From Roseibium sp. Sym1 (GTDB lineage: Bacteria > Pseudomonadota > Alphaproteobacteria > Rhizobiales > Stappiaceae), in NCBI RefSeq assembly GCF_027359675.1, contig NZ_CP114786.1:4004501-4068500 (forward strand): 64,000 bases of DNA, in the 5' to 3' direction. A program made the position numbers and the translations under genes. How positions within the stretch are numbered: the first letter of the stretch is position 1; each line of letters opens with the position of its first letter. The notes under the pieces were generated by a model. The model saw nothing but the letters and a program-made list of their open reading frames with translations, made no database searches and was not told where the DNA came from. Positions 25,581-34,187 of this stretch are shown here, one piece after another.

Positions 25581-26419
25581 GACGCGCTCGCCTCCATGGC
25601 GACCGGACCGTTTTCCTGGGCGGTCCAGAGGCGCAGGCTGCCGTTCTCGCCTTCACTTGCGTTCACGGTGAAGTCGCCCGTGTCGAAGATCGTGCCGATA
25701 CTGCGGAAGCCGAAGCGGTCCGGGCGGCGCCCCTTCAGGTCGGCGGCGAACTGGCAGAGCAGGGTGGCCTGCAGGGGGCCGTGCACGATCAGTCCGGGAT
25801 AGCCCTCGACCTCGCGGACGTAATCCTTGTCGTAATGGATGCGGTGACCATTGAAGGTCATGGCGGAATAGCGGAACAGATAGGCGGCGGACGGGGTGAT
25901 CCTTTGCGACCGGTCACCAGGTGGCGCCGGCTCGGTTGCGGGCTTTGCCGGCGGCTGGTCCCTTGCAGGGGACTCCCGGTAGACGATGTCCTGGCGTTCC
26001 GTCAGGACGGGCCGTCCGTTGGCGGTGACCGCATGCTCCACGGTGACGAAGCAGAGCGGGCCGGTGCGGCCCTGCTTGAGGACGACATCCTTCACCGTCG
26101 ACAGCCGCGTGACCTCGTCGCCGATCCGGATGTCACCGGAAAAGGTGAAGGCGCCCCCTGCCCACATGCGCCGGGGCAGGGGCACAGGCGGCAGGAAACC
26201 GCCACGGGCAGCATGGCCGTCCGGGCCGAGTTCGGCTGTCGGGACACTCGGCTGGGCCAGGCAGAAATGGATCAGGAGCGGCGCCACGTCTCCCATGTCT
26301 TCGCCGGAGGCGCGGTCGAAGGTGGCGTTGAACTGGCGTACAAGCGCGGGACTCAAGGTTTCCGAGGCGCTGTCCTGACGCCCGATCCAGCCGCGCAGAT
26401 GGTCGATGTCGAGGCTCAT
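25574..26419 (-). CDS. MaoC/FAS1-like hydratase, probable itaconyl-CoA (or mesaconyl-CoA) hydratase
   Basis: This is a 281-residue double-hotdog hydratase. The N-terminal half is FAS1-like (RMWAGGAFTFSGDIRIGDEV), and the C-terminal half has the hydratase-like motif YRYSAMTFNGHRIHYDKDY-type (seen as FRYSAMTFNGHRIHYDKDYV) followed by GLIVHGPLQATLLCQFA. This architecture is that of mesaconyl-C4-CoA hydratase and of itaconyl-CoA hydratase. The start is placed at MSLDIDHLRG, one base after the CoA transferase stop; an upstream in-frame extension would overlap that gene heavily and reads as Arg/Pro-rich noise. Beside a CitE-type lyase it would hydrate itaconyl-CoA to citramalyl-CoA (inference). Confidence 0.85.
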   Translation of the reverse strand: MSLDIDHLRGWIGRQDSASETLSPALVRQFNATFDRASGEDMGDVAPLLIHFCLAQPSVPTAELGPDGHAARGGFLPPVPLPRRMWAGGAFTFSGDIRIGDEVTRLSTVKDVVLKQGRTGPLCFVTVEHAVTANGRPVLTERQDIVYRESPARDQPPAKPATEPAPPGDRSQRITPSAAYLFRYSAMTFNGHRIHYDKDYVREVEGYPGLIVHGPLQATLLCQFAADLKGRRPDRFGFRSIGTIFDTGDFTVNASEGENGSLRLWTAQENGPVAMEASASW

Positions 26420-26420
26420 G

Positions 26421-27518
26421 TCAGCTCTCCAGCGGGGTGAGGGCCGGGATCGGGCCATAGGAGCGCGGAGCGTCCTTGAAGATCGCGGCAGGGGCAGGGA
26501 AGGAGATCGGACCACACGGACTGTCAACGGTGATCCGCCGCAGATGCGGATGGACGGAGAGGCCCGCCATGTCGTTGACGGTGGCCAGCGCGATGCCGGC
26601 CCGGGTCAGGCGCGCGATGGCAGTCTCCGCGTCATAACGCGCAAAGGCTTCGGCAACAGCGCCGTCCGTCTCGGACCGGTTGCCGACCCGGGCGACATTG
26701 GTGGCAAAGCGGGGATCGGTGCCGAGCTCCGGCCGGCCGATGAAGTCGCTGCAGAGCGTCCGCCACTCCCGGTCGCTCTGGATCGAGATCAGGATCGGCG
26801 TGCCGTCCTTGGCGGTGAAAACGCCATAGGGCGAAATCGAGGGATGGGCCAGCCCGACCCGTTTCGGGCTGTGACCGCCCTCATGGTTGAGCAGCGGCAC
26901 GGTCAACCAGTCGGCGAGCACGTCGAACATGGAGACGGAGATCTGAGAGCCCCTGCCGGTGATGCCGCGCTGGATCAGGGCTTCCAGGATCGCGGCATAG
27001 GCGGTGGCGCCGGTGGCGATGTCGACGACGGAAATGCCGACGCGGGACGGCTCGTTCGGTCCGCCGGTGATCGAGCAAAGGCCGGTTTCTGCCTGGATCA
27101 GCAGGTCATAGGCCTTGCGGTCCGCCATCGGGCCGCTCTCGCCGAAGCCGCTGATGGAGCAGGTGATCAGGCGGGGATGTTCCCGCGTGAGCCTGTCGGG
27201 ATCAAACCCGAGCCGGGCAAGGGCGCCGGGCTTCAGGTTCTGGATCAGGACATCGGCTTCGGCGATCAGCTCGCCAAGCGCGGCCTTGCCTGTCTTCGAG
27301 GCCAGATCCAGCGTCACGCTGTCCTTGCCCCGGTTGAGCCAGACGAAATAGCTCGACTGACCCCTGGCGACATCGTCGTAACCTCGGGCGAAATCACCTT
27401 CGGGGCGCTCGATCTTGATGACCTGCGCCCCCGCATCGGCAAGGCGCGAAGAGGCAAAGGGAGCGGCGACCGCCTGTTCGACGGCGACGACCTTCAATCC
27501 TTCGAGCGGCAAGACCAT
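26421..27518 (-). CDS. CaiB/BaiF CoA transferase, probable itaconate CoA-transferase
   Basis: This is a class III CoA transferase of 365 residues. Diagnostic segments are LPLEGLKVVAVEQAVAAPFA, the LADAGAQVIKIERPEGD strand, the VWLNRGKDSVTLDL motif, and SISGFGESGPMADRKAYDLL with QAETGLCSITG. The catalytic Asp of the family sits in the Y-D-L-L-I-Q-A region. Its ATG overlaps the acyl-CoA dehydrogenase stop by one base. In the context of the hydratase and the CitE-like lyase, the likely job is transfer of CoA from succinyl-CoA to itaconate. A related C5 or C4 diacid acceptor cannot be excluded. Confidence 0.88.
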   Translation of the reverse strand: MVLPLEGLKVVAVEQAVAAPFASSRLADAGAQVIKIERPEGDFARGYDDVARGQSSYFVWLNRGKDSVTLDLASKTGKAALGELIAEADVLIQNLKPGALARLGFDPDRLTREHPRLITCSISGFGESGPMADRKAYDLLIQAETGLCSITGGPNEPSRVGISVVDIATGATAYAAILEALIQRGITGRGSQISVSMFDVLADWLTVPLLNHEGGHSPKRVGLAHPSISPYGVFTAKDGTPILISIQSDREWRTLCSDFIGRPELGTDPRFATNVARVGNRSETDGAVAEAFARYDAETAIARLTRAGIALATVNDMAGLSVHPHLRRITVDSPCGPISFPAPAAIFKDAPRSYGPIPALTPLES

Positions 27519-28678
27519 CAGAACGACCTCGGCAGGCCGAGCACGTGCTCGGCGACATAGGAGAGGATCAGGTTGGTGGAGATCGGTGCCACCTGGTAGA
27601 GGCGGGTCTCGCGGAACTTGCGCTCGACATCGTATTCGGCGGCAAAGCCGAAGCCGCCATGGAACTGCAGGCAGGCATTGGCGGCTTCCCAGCTGGCCTT
27701 GGCGGCCAGATACTTGGCCATGTTGGCCTCCGTGCCGCAGGGCGCACCGGCATCGTAGAGTTCACAGGCCCTGTAGCGCATCAGGTTTGCGGCTTCGACC
27801 TCGATGAAGGCCCCGGCGATCGGGAACTGCACGCCCTGGTTCTGGCCGATCGGCCGGCCGAAGACCTCGCGTTCGCGCACGTAATCCGTGACCTTGTCGG
27901 TGAACCAGTAGCCGTCGCCGATGCATTCGGCGGCGATCAGCGTGCGCTCCGCGTTGAGGCCTGTGAGGATGTATTTGAAGCCCCTGCCTTCCTCTCCGAT
28001 CAGGTTCTCCTCCGGGATCTCCAGATTGTCGAAGAAGAGTTCGTTGGTCTCGTGATTGACCATGTTGGGGATCGGCCGCACCTCCATGCCGGACGTCATG
28101 GCGTCCCTGATGTCGACCAGGAAGATCGACAGGCCCTCGGACTTTTTCCGGACGTCCTTCAGTGGTGTGGTGCGCGCCAGCAGGATCATCAGGTCGGAAT
28201 GCTGCACCCGGCTGATCCAGACCTTCTGGCCGTTGACGACATAGCGGTCGCCCTTCTTCACCGCCGTTGTCCTGATCTTCGTGGTGTCCGTGCCGGTGGT
28301 CGGTTCGGTGACGCCCATCGACTGCAGGCGCAATTCGCCGGTGGCGATCTTCGGCAGGTACTTTTGGCGCTGCTCCTCGGAACCGTGCCGGACCAGCGTG
28401 GTCATGTTGTACATCTGCCCGTGACAGGCGCCGGAATTGCCGCCGGCCCGGTTGATCTCCTCCATGATCACCGACGCTTCTGTGAGGCCAAGACCGGAGC
28501 CGCCATAGTCTTCCGGGATCAGGGCCGCCATCCAGCCTGCGCTCGTGAGGGCGGAAACGAACTCTTCCGGATAGCCACGGGCCTCGTCGATCTTGCGGTG
28601 ATACTCGGCGGGAAACCCGGCGCACAGCGCCCTTATGCCGTCGCGAATGTCCTGAAATGTGTCTGGCTGGGCGGTCAT
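27518..28678 (-). CDS. Acyl-CoA dehydrogenase family protein
   Basis: This is an FAD-dependent acyl-CoA dehydrogenase of 386 residues, the usual length. Family signatures are LIPEDYGGSGLGLTEASVIM, LQSMGVTEPTTGTDTTKIRT (FAD-binding region), GQKVWISRVQHSDLMILLAR, and LQFHGGFGFAAEYDVERKFR near the C-terminus. The start is at MTAQPDTFQD. It is the first gene of the leftward operon. A dehydrogenase of this family also occurs in the Pseudomonas itaconate gene cluster, where its substrate is unclear. It could link another branched or C5 acyl-CoA to the same pathway. Confidence 0.9.
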   Translation of the reverse strand: MTAQPDTFQDIRDGIRALCAGFPAEYHRKIDEARGYPEEFVSALTSAGWMAALIPEDYGGSGLGLTEASVIMEEINRAGGNSGACHGQMYNMTTLVRHGSEEQRQKYLPKIATGELRLQSMGVTEPTTGTDTTKIRTTAVKKGDRYVVNGQKVWISRVQHSDLMILLARTTPLKDVRKKSEGLSIFLVDIRDAMTSGMEVRPIPNMVNHETNELFFDNLEIPEENLIGEEGRGFKYILTGLNAERTLIAAECIGDGYWFTDKVTDYVREREVFGRPIGQNQGVQFPIAGAFIEVEAANLMRYRACELYDAGAPCGTEANMAKYLAAKASWEAANACLQFHGGFGFAAEYDVERKFRETRLYQVAPISTNLILSYVAEHVLGLPRSF

Positions 28679-28803
28679 GGCGTCTTTTCGTCTGGAAGGG
28701 AACTGACCGCAGTTAAGCCGTTTGAATGGCATTAAACAAATATATGTTTTGGATCTTTGATATATAGAAAATGTATGGAAACGAATTTCGCTTCGAGGCT
28801 CAC
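28679..28803. promoter_or_regulatory. Divergent promoter of the CoA-ester operon and its LysR gene
   Basis: This is a 125-bp AT-rich spacer between the acyl-CoA dehydrogenase gene (leftward) and the LysR gene (rightward). It contains the near-symmetric pair ATATAT (28740-28745) and ATATAT (28760-28765) separated by 14 bp, a size and symmetry expected for a LysR-type binding site. The site is a proposal only. Confidence 0.35.
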
Positions 28804-29730
28804 ATGGACTTCCGGCAATTGCGCTACTTTCTGGAAATCGCCGAGCAGGGATCTCTCACAAGGGCCGCGGAGCGGCTGCACGTGGCCCAGCCGGCCCTGT
28901 CGCTGCATGTGAAAAACATGGAAGAGCAGCTCGGCACGAAACTGCTCACCCGCGGACGCTCCGGCGTCCGGCCGACGGAAGCCGGTGACCTGCTGATGCG
29001 CCGGGCACGGGGGATCCTGGATGACCTGGCCCGCACCGAGGACGATATCCGCAATCTGGACAGCGACCCGGCCGGGATCGTGCGTCTCGGTTTTCCCGGC
29101 ACGATCAGCGCGATGGTGTCCCTGCCGCTGATCCTGGCCGCGCGCGAGCGTTATCCGAGGATCACGCTCAACATCACCGAGGCGATGAGCGGGTTCGTCG
29201 GTGAGTGGCTGTCGGAGGGAAAGGTCGACCTGGCCGTGCTCTACAGCAGGTCAGGAGATCCGCATATCCTGTCGGATCTCCTCCTGGAGGAGGAACTGGT
29301 GGTGCTGTGGCCCGGTGGCAGTGCCCCGCCAAAGACGCTGGACCTGGCTGCGCTGGACGGCGAGCCGATGGTCCTTCCGAGCGGTGCACACGGGCTCCGG
29401 GTGCTGATCGACCGGACCTGCCGGGAGCTTGGGTTCACTCCGGAGATCGCCATGGAGATCGACTCCTTCAACAACATCAAGCGCCTGGTCGCGGCCGGCT
29501 TCGGCCCGTCGATCCTGCCGCTTTATGCGGTCAGCGAAGAAGTCGCCTCGGGCGCGCTCACCGTCAGCCACATCGCGGCACCCGGCCTGTGGCGCGGCGC
29601 CCACCTCATGTCCCGCACCGGCCGGCCCGTGCCTCGTGCGCAAGGTGCGGTCCGGGACCTTCTCAAGGAAGTGATTATCGGCCTGCGCGACACAGGCGAA
29701 TGGGCGGGGGCAAGAGTTCCGGCAGGCTGA
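28804..29730 (+). CDS. LysR-family regulator, probable itaconate (ItcR/RipR-like) activator
   Basis: This is a LysR-type transcription factor of 308 residues. The N-terminal winged helix-turn-helix is MDFRQLRYFLEIAEQGSLTR AAERLHVAQPALSLHVKNME; the C-terminal part is the periplasmic-binding-like effector domain. I chose the ATG before DFRQLRYF, the normal beginning of the family, rather than an ATG 33 bp upstream. It is divergent from the acyl-CoA dehydrogenase-CoA transferase-hydratase-lyase operon, the standard layout for a LysR regulator and its target. In Pseudomonas and Yersinia the itaconate genes have a LysR regulator in the same place. Confidence 0.9.
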   Translation: MDFRQLRYFLEIAEQGSLTRAAERLHVAQPALSLHVKNMEEQLGTKLLTRGRSGVRPTEAGDLLMRRARGILDDLARTEDDIRNLDSDPAGIVRLGFPGTISAMVSLPLILAARERYPRITLNITEAMSGFVGEWLSEGKVDLAVLYSRSGDPHILSDLLLEEELVVLWPGGSAPPKTLDLAALDGEPMVLPSGAHGLRVLIDRTCRELGFTPEIAMEIDSFNNIKRLVAAGFGPSILPLYAVSEEVASGALTVSHIAAPGLWRGAHLMSRTGRPVPRAQGAVRDLLKEVIIGLRDTGEWAGARVPAG

Positions 29731-29733
29731 CCG

Positions 29734-30705
29734 TCAGCGCGTCCCGCCGGAGCCGTCCTGGATCACGTTCAACCGGCTCAAGTCATTGAAAGCGTCAGCC
29801 TCCGGGTTCTGCCGGAGCATCCAGTCGCGGACCTCCCTGGCATTGTCGTCCAGTTCCCGATCCTTCGGCCAGACGACGTAATAGCCGTTGCCTGTCCGGA
29901 AGGTGTGGCCGGTGACTTTCCGCAGACGGCCATTGTCGATGAAGGCTTCGACCAGGTGGCGCCAGCCGAGGGCGATGGCGTCGCCGTCGAGGGCCATCTG
30001 CACCACCGCGACATATTCGTTGGCGCGTGAGCCGCGCACCCTGTCGGTGCCGGGAACACCGGCCGAGCGCAGCCAGTCTTTCCAGGTGGCGGCATAGCGG
30101 TAGGGCTCGTCGAGATGGGCGAGGTGATGGTCGAGCAGGTCCCGCGGCCGCTCCGGCGTGCCGTGTTTTTCCAGATAGGCGGGAGAGGCGACCGCGATGA
30201 TCTCTTCCGTCTCGAAGCGGGCACTGGCGTAGCCCGGCCAATCCTTCGGCCGGCCGCCGCGAATGCCGAGCGGGATGTCCTCGGCAACGATGTCGAGGTC
30301 CCGGTCAGCCGTGTGCAGGCGCAGTTCGATATCGGCAAGGTCGGTGCGCAGGAGTTGAAGGCGCGGAGCGATCCACAAGGTGGCAAAGGCGGTGGAGACC
30401 GAGACGGTGACAACGTCGTCCGCCGGCCTGGTCCGGACCGCATGGACGCCATCCGCCAGCAGGTAGAGGCCGCGGGTTACCTCCGCATGCAGCCTGTCGC
30501 CGGCGCCGGTCAGACGGACCTCGCGATGACCGCGCTGGAACAGCGGCTGGCCGATCTCCTCTTCCAGGGCCTTGATCGAATAGGAGACAGCCGACTGGGT
30601 CATGCCGAGTTCGGCGCCCGCCCGGGTAAACGACCCGAGCCGTCCGGCGGCCTCAAAGGCGACCAGTCCGCGAAAGGAGGGCAGCAGTCTGCGCAGGTTT
30701 GCCAT
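29734..30705 (-). CDS. LysR-family regulator (GcvA-like)
   Basis: This 323-residue LysR-type regulator has the GcvA-like start LRRLLPSFRGLVAFEAAGRL and helix-turn-helix GSFTRAGAELGMTQSAVSYS IKALEEEIG. The effector domain follows (VVTVSVSTAFATLWIAPRLQ LL). I used the ATG at 30705, not the TTG two codons upstream. Its 3' end meets the other LysR gene convergently, three bases apart. It is divergent from the MttB-family gene, so it is probably that gene's regulator. Confidence 0.9.
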   Translation of the reverse strand: MANLRRLLPSFRGLVAFEAAGRLGSFTRAGAELGMTQSAVSYSIKALEEEIGQPLFQRGHREVRLTGAGDRLHAEVTRGLYLLADGVHAVRTRPADDVVTVSVSTAFATLWIAPRLQLLRTDLADIELRLHTADRDLDIVAEDIPLGIRGGRPKDWPGYASARFETEEIIAVASPAYLEKHGTPERPRDLLDHHLAHLDEPYRYAATWKDWLRSAGVPGTDRVRGSRANEYVAVVQMALDGDAIALGWRHLVEAFIDNGRLRKVTGHTFRTGNGYYVVWPKDRELDDNAREVRDWMLRQNPEADAFNDLSRLNVIQDGSGGTR

Positions 30706-30714
30706 GAACAAACC

Positions 30715-30729
30715 TTATGCGAAGCATGA
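30715..30729. promoter_or_regulatory. Candidate LysR operator between the regulator and the mttB-like gene
   Basis: TTATGCGAAGCATGA (30715-30729) has T-N11-A spacing with the perfect inner palindrome ATGC-GAA-GCAT (30717-30727), the classic form of a LysR box. It lies ten bases upstream of the LysR ATG and about 70 bp before the mttB-like start. Which gene it controls is inferred from position. Confidence 0.5.
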
Positions 30730-30800
30730 CAATTTTCAAGCGTCACAAACCGAAAACCAGCGCCTAGCATCGATAAAGGATATGGCTCTGGGAGGATGTT

Positions 30801-32378
30801 ATGGCTGCGGTTTCAGATGTTTCCAGCCGGGAAGAGGTCGGTGAACCGGTTCGTGGCGGGCGCGGCGGCGGGCGCGCCGGACGCCGGGCCAAGCGTTCGG
30901 TGAGCGTCGCGCCGCTCGGCAGGCCCTATATCGTGCGGCAGTTGCCACCCCACGACATTCTCTCCGAAGAGAGTCTCGTGCGCATCGAGGCAACCGCGGA
31001 AACGCTTCTGGCAGAGATCGGCATCGAGTTCCGCGACGACCCGGAATGCCTCGCACTCTGGAAGGGGGCCGGAGCCGAGCTGGACGGTGTCCGCGTCCGC
31101 TTTCCGAAGGGGCTCATCCCCGAACTCCTGAGAACCGCGCCGAGCCGGTTCACCCAGCATGCGCGCAATCCGGCCAACAGCGTCGAGATCGGCGGTGACA
31201 ACGTCGTCTTCGCCCCCGCCTATGGCAGCCCTTTCGTGATGGATCTCGACGAGGGGCGGCGCTACGGCACCATCGAGGATTTCCGAAATTTCATCAAGAT
31301 GGCCCAGTCCTCGTCCTGGCTGCATCATTCCGGCGGCACGATCTGCGAACCGGTGGACGTGCCGGTCAACAAGCGCCATCTCGACATGGTGCTGGCCCAT
31401 GTCACCCTGTCGGACAGGCCGTTCCTGGGGTCGGTGACGGCGCAGGAACGGGCGGAAGATTCCATCGAGATGGCCCGGATGGTGTTCGGCGCGGATTTTG
31501 TCGAAAACAACTGCGTCATCATGGGCAACCTGAACGTCAATTCGCCTCTGGTCTGGGACGGCACCATGACCAGCGTGTTGCGTGCCTACGCGGCCGCCAA
31601 CCAGGGAACCGTGCTGGTGCCGTTCATCCTGGGCGGGGCCATGGGGCCGGTGACGACGGCGGGGGCGATCGCCCAGGCCCATGCGGAAACACTGGCCGGC
31701 TGCGCCCTGACCCAGCTGGTGCGGCCGGGCGCGCCGGTGATCTACGGCAATTTCCTGTCGTCGATGAGCCTGCGCTCCGGTTCGCCGACCTTCGGCACGC
31801 CGGAACCGGCGGCCGGGTCGCTGGTGGTCGGCCAGCTCGCGCGCCGTGCCGCTCTGCCGCTGCGCTGCGCCGGCAACTTCACCACTTCGAAACTGCCGGA
31901 TGCCCAGGCAATGAACGAGGGCACCATGTCGATGCTGTCGGCGATCCATTGCGGCGCCAACTTCATCCTGCATTCGGCCGGTTTCCTCGATGGCCTGCTG
32001 TCCATGTCCTATGAGAAATTCATGATGGACGCGGATTTCTGCGGCGCGTTGCATACCTATCTCGGCAGCGTTGTCGTCGACGACAACACGCTGGCGCTGG
32101 ACGCGTTCCGCGAAGTCGGCCCGGGCAACCATTTCTTCGGCTGCGCGCATACCCTGCGCAATTACGAAACCGCGTTCTTCGACGCGGCTGCCGCCGACAA
32201 CACGCCGTTCGAGACCTGGCAGGAAAACGGCTCGGTCGATGCCGCGACCCGGGCCAACAGGGCGTGGAAGGAGACGCTTGCCGCCTACCAGGCGCCGCCA
32301 CTGGATCCCGGCATCGCCGACCGGCTGACGGAGTTCGTCGCGCGCAGGAAATCATCCATGGAAGACCGCTGGTACTGA
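30801..32378 (+). CDS. Trimethylamine methyltransferase (MttB) family protein, non-pyrrolysine type
   Basis: This is a 525-residue MttB-superfamily methyltransferase. Family segments include HDILSEESLVRIEATAETLL, AEIGIEFRDDPECLALWKGA, YGSPFVMDLDEGRRYGTIED and VPFILGGAMGPVTTAGAIAQ, and the C-terminal EVGPGNHFFGCAHTLRNYET region. The frame is open throughout with no internal amber codon, so it is a non-pyrrolysine form. Characterised non-pyrrolysine members demethylate quaternary amines such as glycine betaine or proline betaine and pass the methyl group to a corrinoid protein. No corrinoid protein gene is nearby, so the partner is unknown. The first 35 residues are Gly/Arg-rich and atypical. 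Confidence 0.88.
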   Translation: MAAVSDVSSREEVGEPVRGGRGGGRAGRRAKRSVSVAPLGRPYIVRQLPPHDILSEESLVRIEATAETLLAEIGIEFRDDPECLALWKGAGAELDGVRVRFPKGLIPELLRTAPSRFTQHARNPANSVEIGGDNVVFAPAYGSPFVMDLDEGRRYGTIEDFRNFIKMAQSSSWLHHSGGTICEPVDVPVNKRHLDMVLAHVTLSDRPFLGSVTAQERAEDSIEMARMVFGADFVENNCVIMGNLNVNSPLVWDGTMTSVLRAYAAANQGTVLVPFILGGAMGPVTTAGAIAQAHAETLAGCALTQLVRPGAPVIYGNFLSSMSLRSGSPTFGTPEPAAGSLVVGQLARRAALPLRCAGNFTTSKLPDAQAMNEGTMSMLSAIHCGANFILHSAGFLDGLLSMSYEKFMMDADFCGALHTYLGSVVVDDNTLALDAFREVGPGNHFFGCAHTLRNYETAFFDAAAADNTPFETWQENGSVDAATRANRAWKETLAAYQAPPLDPGIADRLTEFVARRKSSMEDRWY

Positions 32379-32628
32379 AGCTCGGCAGGTCTCGTTCCGC
32401 CGGCAGTCCGGCGACCTCATCTTCACCGAAAGCCTGCTGATCGGCTCGCTGCACCGGTCCGTCTGCCTCACTTTTGCGCATATGACCGGGAACGACTGGT
32501 CCAGCCGGGCATTTCATTCTAGCGTTTGTCGCCACAAGACTTCCGGCTGAACTGGAGAATGAATTGCCGCAGCTAATGACTGTTTCCGGACCAGCAGGCC
32601 GGTCCTGGGCCGTGAGCCGGGTGCGCGG

Positions 32629-33360
32629 ATGATCGATCCCGTTCTTCTGACATCGCCGCGGATTTCTACATTTCAGGGGCAGACCCTGCTGACGACCGCC
32701 AGCAGCTTCTTCTTCGAGCGCGGCCAGCGGCTGTTTCTGGTGACCAGCCGTCACGTCATGGCCGATGCCGCCAGTGAACACTTTCCCGACAGGATCGAGA
32801 TCGAGTTGCACAGCGATGCCCGGAACCTGGCCGCCGCGGTCAACCTGTCCATTCCCCTGTATCGCAACGGTGAGAGCCTTTGGCGGCAGGGAACGGATGC
32901 GGCGGGAGAAATCGACGTCGCGGTGATTGAAATCGACCGGGACGTGCTGGACAAAACGGTTGTCTACAGGGCGTTCGGACCTCAGCACCTGTGTGATCCG
33001 AAAGATCACGTCGAGATCGGCAGTTCCATCCTGGTGGTCGGCTTTCCGCTGGGCTTTCACGACACGCTGCATCACATGCCGGTGGTGCGGCACGCGGTTG
33101 TCGCCTCGTCTTTCGGTTTCCGGTTCCAGGGGCTCGGCTACTTCCTGACCGATGCGCGTACCCATCGCGGCACCAGCGGCGCACCGGTGGTCTTGAGGGC
33201 GCGCGAACTGGAAGGACTGCCCGGAGACCTGCCCTGGAAGCTTCTCGGTGTGCATTCCGCCAGGCTCGATGTCGGCACCCGCGACCTGGTGCTGGACGAG
33301 GCGCTGGGCCTCAATTGTGCCTGGTACGCGGATATCCTGATGACGCTCACGGACGGCTGA
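32629..33360 (+). CDS. Trypsin-like serine protease domain protein
   Basis: This is a 243-residue protein with a complete-looking trypsin fold. The catalytic His lies in FLVTSRHVMADAA, Asp in EIDVAVIEID, and Ser in THRGTSGAPVVL. There is no signal peptide, membrane helix or PDZ domain, so it is predicted cytosolic, which differs from DegP-type proteases. Stand-alone trypsin domains of this kind occur in various bacteria with little known function. The 250-bp gap before it (32379-32628) has no recognisable gene or RNA. The next gene is convergent. Confidence 0.8.
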   Translation: MIDPVLLTSPRISTFQGQTLLTTASSFFFERGQRLFLVTSRHVMADAASEHFPDRIEIELHSDARNLAAAVNLSIPLYRNGESLWRQGTDAAGEIDVAVIEIDRDVLDKTVVYRAFGPQHLCDPKDHVEIGSSILVVGFPLGFHDTLHHMPVVRHAVVASSFGFRFQGLGYFLTDARTHRGTSGAPVVLRARELEGLPGDLPWKLLGVHSARLDVGTRDLVLDEALGLNCAWYADILMTLTDG

Positions 33361-33375
33361 ACGCGAAAAGACCTG

Positions 33376-34002
33376 TCATGCCGGCTTGAACCGGTACCGG
33401 CCCGTGATCTCGAAATCGAACAGCCGGTCCTCCAGCCGTGTTCCGGCGCCGATATTGTGGACCAGCATGGGGCGCTCTCCGTCGGCGGACATCCGGTGCG
33501 TGACGATGGCGATATGGGGAAGGTTGCCGGGCAGCATCTGGGAGACGATGTCGCCGGGCACATAGTCACCCGCACGGTCGCTGACGGGCAGGGCGGCGCC
33601 CTTGCGGCGAAAGAACGTCTGAAGGTTTGGCACGCGCCGGTGGTCGATGTTGCGGTCCGGACCCTTCAGGCCCCATATCTTCGGATATCTGGAAAAATGC
33701 GCCTTCATGTCCCGGTTGACCGCGCGCTGCAGGTCGAAGCCGAAGGCGTCCCGGTAGGCCCGGATCACGACATCGGTGCAAACCCCGCGTTCCCTGGGAA
33801 TGTCTCCGTTCGGAAAGGCGAGTCCGACATAGGCGGGATCGTAGGTCAGTGTGATGCCGATCTGGTTTTCAGCGGCGGCAATCAGTTTCCCGGCCCAGGG
33901 TTCAGGTTCCTGCCCGATGGCTTTTGCCGGAGTGGCCGCAGTGCCGAGCATGCTCCCGCATGTCAGCAATCCGGTACCGATCAGGAAAACGCGCCGCTTC
34001 AT
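33376..34002 (-). CDS. DUF1287 family exported protein
   Basis: This 208-residue protein has a signal peptide with twin arginines (MKRRVFLIGTGLLTCGSMLG, cleavage after PAKA). The body matches DUF1287: AAENQIGITLTYDPAYVGLA, then the conserved RGVCTDVVIRAYRDAFGFDL, DHRRVPNLQTFFRRKG, the PGDIVSQMLPG turn and HIAIVTHRMSADGERPMLVH NIG. The Cys in RGVCTD and the His in PHIAIV would fit an NlpC/P60-like cysteine peptidase fold, which is inference. Function is unknown; a cell-wall role is plausible. The start was placed at MKRRVF, where the signal peptide begins. Confidence 0.85.
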   Translation of the reverse strand: MKRRVFLIGTGLLTCGSMLGTAATPAKAIGQEPEPWAGKLIAAAENQIGITLTYDPAYVGLAFPNGDIPRERGVCTDVVIRAYRDAFGFDLQRAVNRDMKAHFSRYPKIWGLKGPDRNIDHRRVPNLQTFFRRKGAALPVSDRAGDYVPGDIVSQMLPGNLPHIAIVTHRMSADGERPMLVHNIGAGTRLEDRLFDFEITGRYRFKPA

Positions 34003-34187
34003 ACCGTTCCTTCCATTGTGGGAGCAAATCGATACGGATGGACTGCGTCGGCAATAGGGCGCGACGCCCAGGCAGGAGTAACCAGCGGCAGGCAATTGCC
34101 CTGCGTCACGTTAAGTGAGTTTATTCGATAGTGTTTCAGGAAATTTAATCAGTTCGATTTTTACTTGTAAAAATACGGTGGTTACGC

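Noticed and set aside
30801..32378. Pyrrolysine-containing trimethylamine methyltransferase
   Set aside because: There is no internal TAG codon in the open frame and no pyl genes nearby, so this is a non-pyrrolysine MttB relative.
32379..32628. Possible gene remnant between the mttB-like gene and the trypsin-like gene
   Set aside because: A plus-strand frame is open for about 45 codons but has no start, no similarity I recognise and no frameshifted continuation.
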